Shown here: positions 56,339-60,045 of the stretch, one piece after another
How positions within the stretch are numbered: the stretch's first letter is position 1
How the letters are laid out: every line of letters starts with the position of its first letter
Made by a program: the position numbers and the translations under genes
Source of the DNA: CAUZJO01 sp963580245
GTDB lineage: Bacteria; Sumerlaeota; Sumerlaeia; MVZB01
Assembly (NCBI GenBank): GCA_963580245.1
Contig: CAUZJO010000006.1
Span: 1 to 60,045 of the forward strand
Reading direction: 5' to 3'
DNA length: 60,045 nt
The notes under the pieces: generated by a model
Told to the model about the DNA's origin: nothing
Database searches by the model: none
The model's input: the letters and a program-made list of their open reading frames with translations, nothing else

Positions 56339-58936
56339 ATGTTCTTAACCAACGAAAAGCCCTGCCGTTCCCGTTTAGCCTGGTTCAAACTACTTGCATT
56401 CGTATATTGCCTGTCGAGCATGACCCATCAGGCCTCAGCGGCTATAACCGTCGTAATCAACACCCCGACTCAAAACCAAAATGTCGAACCGGGCGAGGCG
56501 GTGGCCTACACGGTCAACGTTTCAGGCGCGGTGGCCGGTCTTAGCCAAGTCCGCCTGACCAAACTCGACGGTTCGGTCCAAACGATAGACTATAGTCCGC
56601 TCCCACCCGTCAATTCCAATACTTTTACCGGATCCCAACAAATCCCGGTCTCAGCCTCCGCGGGTTCACTTCTCTTTCTTTCGGTTCAGGCCGAAGGCTT
56701 TTCGGACTCGCCGGCCACGGCCGAGCGCAACGTGAACGTGGTCGGCGCGGGGCCTACCCCGACGCCCACGGCAACGCCTACCCCAACTCCGGAGCCGATC
56801 TTTGACGGGTTCCAGCGGATCATCACCGAGTTGGCCGCTGGAGCCCTCTCAGTCCATGCGGCCGACCTGGACGGCGATGGCGACAACGATGTCTTGTCCG
56901 CCTCATATCTTGACAACGAAATCACGTGGTATGAATGGGAGGAGCCGGTGGAGCCGGAGCCGGCCAAATTTTGATCCTCACAGGTCATCAGCACGGAGGC
57001 CGACACCGCCAGCTCGGTTTATGCAGCGGACCTGGACGGCGATGGCGACATCGATGTCTTATCCGCCTCATGGGATGACAACAAAATCGCCTGGTATGAA
57101 AACCTCACGCCGCCTCCGCCCACGCCGGAACCCACGCCTACCCCCCTTGGTGACATCGATCCGCCAATCTTTGTCGGCGGGACCGGGATTGCGTCCACCA
57201 CCCGGTTGCCAGGCAATGAGCGAGCCAGAGTGACCTGGCACCCCGCGATCGACAGTGTGACGCCTCAAGACCTCATTAGGTACAATATCTATTGGAATAC
57301 CACTGAGGCCGGTGTCTTCGCGCAGGCGCCCGGGAAAACAGTCATTGGAACTGCCCCCTGGATTGGCTCGGAGGATATCGTGGAAACGGGAGGCGAAGCG
57401 ATCTATCCAAAGGCACAGTCCTTCAGGCCGCCTTTCACCCAGATCCGCGACGCGGAGCTTTACATGAACGAGCCCGCTTTTTCACCCTGGGAGGTTCGAA
57501 TTCTGACCGACCTACCAAATACAATCGTTGGCGGAGAGGGGTGGGAGATTGATTTGTGCGACCTGGAGAGGAAGACGATCGGACTTGCCTCCGTGCCTAG
57601 TTCCAAGGCCGGATGGGGCGCCTTTAACTTCAGCCCGCCCCTGTCGGTCACGTCTGGCCTAACATATTACTTATTTATTGGTAGTCATACAACCACCTTT
57701 GGAATCGATACAAGTAGAAACTGGGCAAGTTCCGTGGGGGAGGGCGATCCTGGCCCGTATTCCGACGGTGCCGGCTGGATCCACGTCGATAATTGGAATG
57801 ACAATAGCAACGTTGCGCCCGAGTTCGAGACGCGCAGGGACTATGCCTTTAGAATCAGACGCCCTTCGGAGATCTCGACGATCATTGAGGGCCTCGACCC
57901 TACACCGTCTTACTTCATCGGCGTGCGAGCCCAGGATGAAGCGAACAATGAAGATACCAACACCAAGACGATTGAATCAGCAACACCTACGCCGACACCC
58001 ATCGTAAGCGAGATCATCACGCGTGTCGGCTCCTACGATACGCCGGACACGGCGATGGCCGTCGCTCTCTCCGGCTCGTTGGTCTACGTCGCCGATAGGC
58101 TGGCGGGGCTTCAGATCATCGACGTTTCCGATCCCGCGCTGCCGGTTCTGCGCGGGGCCCACGAGCTGCCGGAGGACGCTGCCATTGACGTTGCGGTCTC
58201 CGACTCGATGGCCTACGTCGCCAATAGGAGCGCCGGACTTCAAATCATCGACGTGTCGGATCCCTCGGCGCCTTTCCAGATGGGCTCCTTGGGTGGCCTC
58301 GTTGAGAGACCCCATGTGGTTGAGAAGGTCACGGTCTCCGGCGTCGTGGCCTACGCGACTGATTTTTCCACACTTTACACCATCGGTGTCTGGGTTCCCT
58401 CGGCGCCGATCTTGGCCGGCTCCTTCGACACACCGGGGACCGCTTGGGACATGGCGGTCGATGAACCGCTGGTCTATGTGACGGATGGGGCTTGCGGTCT
58501 CCAGTTCCTCGACGCCACGGAACTCTCGTCGCCAGGCAATCGCGGTTCCTACGACACGCCGGGAATGGCTCAGGACATCGCACTCCTCGGATCGCTGGCC
58601 TACGTGGCGGCCGGCGATGCCGGGCTTTTGATCATTGATGTCTCAGACTTCGGCGCGCCGGTCTTGCGCGGCTCCTTCGATACGCCGGGTAATGCTCAAG
58701 CCGTTGTGGTTTCCGGTTCGGTTGCCTATGTGGCGGACGGCGGGGGCGGGCTTCAGGTTGTCGACGTTACGGACCCCTCGGCACCGGCTCTGCGCTCCTT
58801 TTACAGCACCGAACAAGACGCCGTGGACCTCGCCGTCTCCGACCCGCTGATATACGTGGCGGCCGGAGAATTGCTTATCCTTCGTCGCGCCCCACGGCCG
58901 GAGGCGGGTGTCTCAACCTGGGGGAGCTATGAGTAG
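56339..58936 (+). pseudogene. Exported FG-GAP and seven-bladed LVIVD propeller protein, interrupted by one TGA
   Basis: One reading frame runs from ATG 56339 (AAAAGG upstream) to 58936, broken only by TGA at 56972-56974. Before it: signal peptide (to SSMTHQASA), an Ig-like domain, a PTPTPTATPTPT linker and an FG-GAP repeat (ADLDGDGDNDVLSASYLDNEITWYE). After it, in the same frame: a second FG-GAP repeat (ADLDGDGDIDVLSAS), a PTPEPTPTP linker, an Fn3-like region, then from about 58020 seven repeats of the LVIVD type (e.g. VYVADRLAGLQIIDVSDPA), enough for a seven-bladed beta-propeller. It ends STWGSYE. Whole length would be 865 residues. The break is a nonsense mutation, a sequencing error or, less likely, readthrough. 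Confidence 0.82.
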
Positions 58937-59239
58937 CGACTCATTGGGTTGGTACGTCCCGGATCGCTAAATCAAAAACGGAACAGCCCCGCGGACGATC
59001 TTTGAAGGAGACGGCCAGGTGTGTTATACAGAAACCAACTATCACCCCATCCCAAGCGTTGCATCCGCCTCAAGGGACTGCAATCACAAGGCTTACGCCG
59101 GTTCCGGTTTTGGGGTGTTATGCCGCGACTTTGCAGGCCAAGGGTGTTATAGAGAAACCATATAAGCATTGTTATGCTTTGAAATAATAAGACACTCCAC
59201 TATGTTAAAAACGATGTAACTTAAATTAATACACCAATA
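58937..59239. other. Intergenic DNA leading into an AT-rich tract
   Basis: A 303-bp interval. It holds the repeated unit at 59021 and 59144 (separate entry). Composition changes from GC-rich to AT-rich at about 59160-59180. No gene is visible. Confidence 0.45.
59021..59160 (+). repeat. Direct repeat GTGTTATANAGAAACCA, two copies 123 bp apart
   Basis: GTGTTATACAGAAACCA at 59021-59037 and GTGTTATAGAGAAACCA at 59144-59160 differ at one base. A partial GGTGTTATG copy lies near 59114. They border a GC-rich segment and sit at the edge of the AT-rich tract, so they could be ends of a small mobile or repetitive element. Confidence 0.5.
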
Positions 59240-59242
59240 TTG

Positions 59243-59676
59243 ATGGCTTCACATGTAGCATTTGGCCTTGTCGGGATCCTGAGCACTTTGGTTGTATTCG
59301 TAGATCTCCAAAATTTAAATTCAAAAATGTTATGCATGTCAAACTGTTATCCTGGTTTTCCGCAGCAGGAGTCATTTTATCTTATGTTTTGGGAGGATTC
59401 TGGTATGTTGCTTATCATGGAGCCGAAAAATAAATAATTAGAGCAGGTTCTTGGCCTTGGTCTCATGATCATGTTGTTTAAATTAGAGAACATACTTTCT
59501 TCATGCTATTAATCCTAAGCGGTTTTCTGACGCTTCTTTTATCTCAACTTAGAGCTACTGAGAACTTCAAGTATCTTCATTTGTCCAAGTCTTTTTCAGC
59601 ATTAATTGTGATCCTTGGCTTGATGATGGAGGCCACCGGAGCAATTATCGCATTAGGTGTAAGGATGGGATTATGA
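59243..59676 (+). pseudogene. Decayed small membrane-protein gene in AT-rich DNA
   Basis: The N-terminal helix begins at ATG 59243 (ASHVAFGLVGILSTLVVFVDL) in one frame. At an A-run near 59322-59327 coding moves to the next frame (KLLSWFSAAGVILSYVLGGF). TAA stops at 59431 and 59479 interrupt that frame. Beyond them it continues with REHTFFMLLILSGFLTLLL and a last hydrophobic part (SALIVILGLMMEATGAIIALG) to TGA at 59676. The pieces together describe a protein of about 140 residues with four transmembrane helices. I do not recognise the family by name. The strong AT bias against all other genes here indicates foreign origin. Confidence 0.6.
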
Positions 59677-59862
59677 ATAAGACCATACAAAGCACTACTT
59701 GGTCATTCTTTGTGGTGAGTATTCTGAATGGCGCACTTGTCATAGCAAAGGAAAGCTATCATCCACTCAAGACGTTTATGACCCATTCAACCGGCCATCA
59801 CTGGGTAACACATGGAGTAGTTATTATAATTTTGTATATCCTTCTAACTGTGGCCTCATCTA
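59673..59862 (+). pseudogene. Small membrane-protein gene, 3' end cut by an IS630 element
   Basis: The ATG at 59673 overlaps the TGA of the preceding decayed gene by four bases (ATGA), the mark of a former two-gene operon. The product begins MNKTIQSTTWSFFVVSILNG, continues with KESYHPLKTFMTHSTGHHWV and a second hydrophobic segment (VVIIILYILLTVASSS). Near 59861 the sequence changes to a GC-rich IS630 end, and the frame runs on without a stop to the end of the window, so the native C-terminus appears to be lost. Two transmembrane helices with a His pair between them are visible; the function is unknown. Confidence 0.55.
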
Positions 59863-60045
59863 GTGTAGTGTCTCACGCTGATTGCAGATTATCCAGTGTG
59901 GCGCGGGCGCGGCGGACTTTTTTCGAGAATCGTCTCGGCCTTGGCGGTCCAAGTAATGGATCGGGGGCCCTTGTTATGAGCGTCGATATAATCGGTAATG
60001 GTTTGAATCAGTTCGGGCACATCGGCGAAAGCTCCGCGCCGGATG
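59861..60045 (-). mobile_element. IS630-family insertion sequence, one end, cut by window edge
   Basis: The C-terminus of an IS630-type transposase reads inward on the minus strand from the window end. Its left limit is probably the TA at 59861-59862, the target dinucleotide of IS630/Tc1-type elements, followed by GTGTAGTGTCTC (59863-59874), a plausible terminal repeat. Composition switches from AT-rich to GC-rich just inside. The rest of the element lies beyond the window. Confidence 0.65.
59873..60045 (-). pseudogene. IS630-family transposase, C-terminal fragment with a frameshift
   Basis: Reading inward from 60045, the frame gives RRGAFADVPELIQTITDYID, AHNKGPRSITWTAKAETILEK, the characteristic C-terminal end of IS630 transposases (YIxxHNxxPxxxxWTxxAxxIL). 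At the run of six T at 59918-59923 (six A on this strand) the frame breaks. Removing one base restores EKVRRARATLDNLQSA and a TGA at 59873-59875. The N-terminal catalytic DDE part lies outside the window. The homopolymer position makes a sequencing error as likely as a real mutation. Confidence 0.75.

Noticed and set aside
8129..56974. Recoding of TGA as a sense codon in this organism
   Set aside because: TGA ends many intact genes here (rhaB, rhaD, dcw genes), and other broken genes contain TAA, so a general recoding is not supported.
57206..58936. Independent gene starting at TTG 57206
   Set aside because: It begins inside a domain and shares frame with the signal-peptide part at 56339; the TGA at 56972 is better read as an interruption of one gene.
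1..60045. CRISPR arrays, tRNA and rRNA genes
   Set aside because: I found no regularly spaced repeat array, cloverleaf or rRNA-like sequence; this was by eye, so a tRNA scan would be needed to be certain.

Overview
The window looks like a chromosomal segment of a high-GC, Gram-negative-type bacterium from the wider Planctomycetota/Verrucomicrobiota/Sumerlaeota/Hydrogenedentota neighbourhood. The pointers are a DUF1549/DUF1553 plus DUF1501 gene pair, a GldA/F/G plus DUF4340 ABC system, a meso-diaminopimelate-type MurE, and very large secreted proteins built from beta-helix, FG-GAP and LVIVD repeats. I cannot fix the phylum from sequence alone. Both ends of the window lie in insertion sequences: an IS5-family transposase tail on the left and an IS630-family transposase tail on the right.

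Layout. 1-253 is an IS5 remnant. 408-5894 (minus) is a DUF1549/1553 - DUF1501 - MFS transporter group. 6222-20142 (plus) is a carbohydrate region. It holds a secreted GH32 enzyme with its own promoter, a wrecked GH127-like gene, and then a rhamnose operon: NCS1-like permease, GH78 alpha-L-rhamnosidase lipoprotein, rhamnose isomerase, rhamnulokinase and a fused aldolase/dehydrogenase. Together these would release, import and degrade L-rhamnose from plant or algal glycans to dihydroxyacetone phosphate and a lactaldehyde-derived product. 20387-21430 is a CbpA-type DnaJ.

21515-26910 (minus) is the ABC ATPase - permease - GldG - DUF4340 operon, with a good sigma70 promoter at 27037-27066. Divergent from it is the division and cell-wall (dcw) cluster mraZ - rsmH - ftsL-like - ftsI - murE - murF - mraY (27612-36651). 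It has its own promoter, followed by five G-rich boxes at 10-bp spacing that look like a MraZ operator. The cluster stops at mraY. DinB-like, DUF1579 and NtrC-like genes follow, two of them damaged.

39848-58936 is dominated by three giant exported proteins: a cysteine-ladder beta-helix protein, a metalloprotease/FG-GAP/CARDB protein, and an FG-GAP/LVIVD propeller protein interrupted by one stop codon. hemL, ftsK, a small secreted protein and a family-2 glycosyltransferase lie among them. The three giants end in a shared W-x-x-Y-x carboxyl terminus, which is my best candidate for something undescribed: a possible C-terminal sorting or secretion signal. After 59180 the DNA becomes AT-rich and holds two decayed or truncated membrane-protein genes cut by the IS630 element.

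A recurrent theme is damage in accessory genes (GH127-like, DinB, NtrC-like, LVIVD protein, AT-rich membrane gene, IS630 transposase), while every core gene is intact. Real pseudogenization and uncorrected single-base assembly errors cannot be told apart here.
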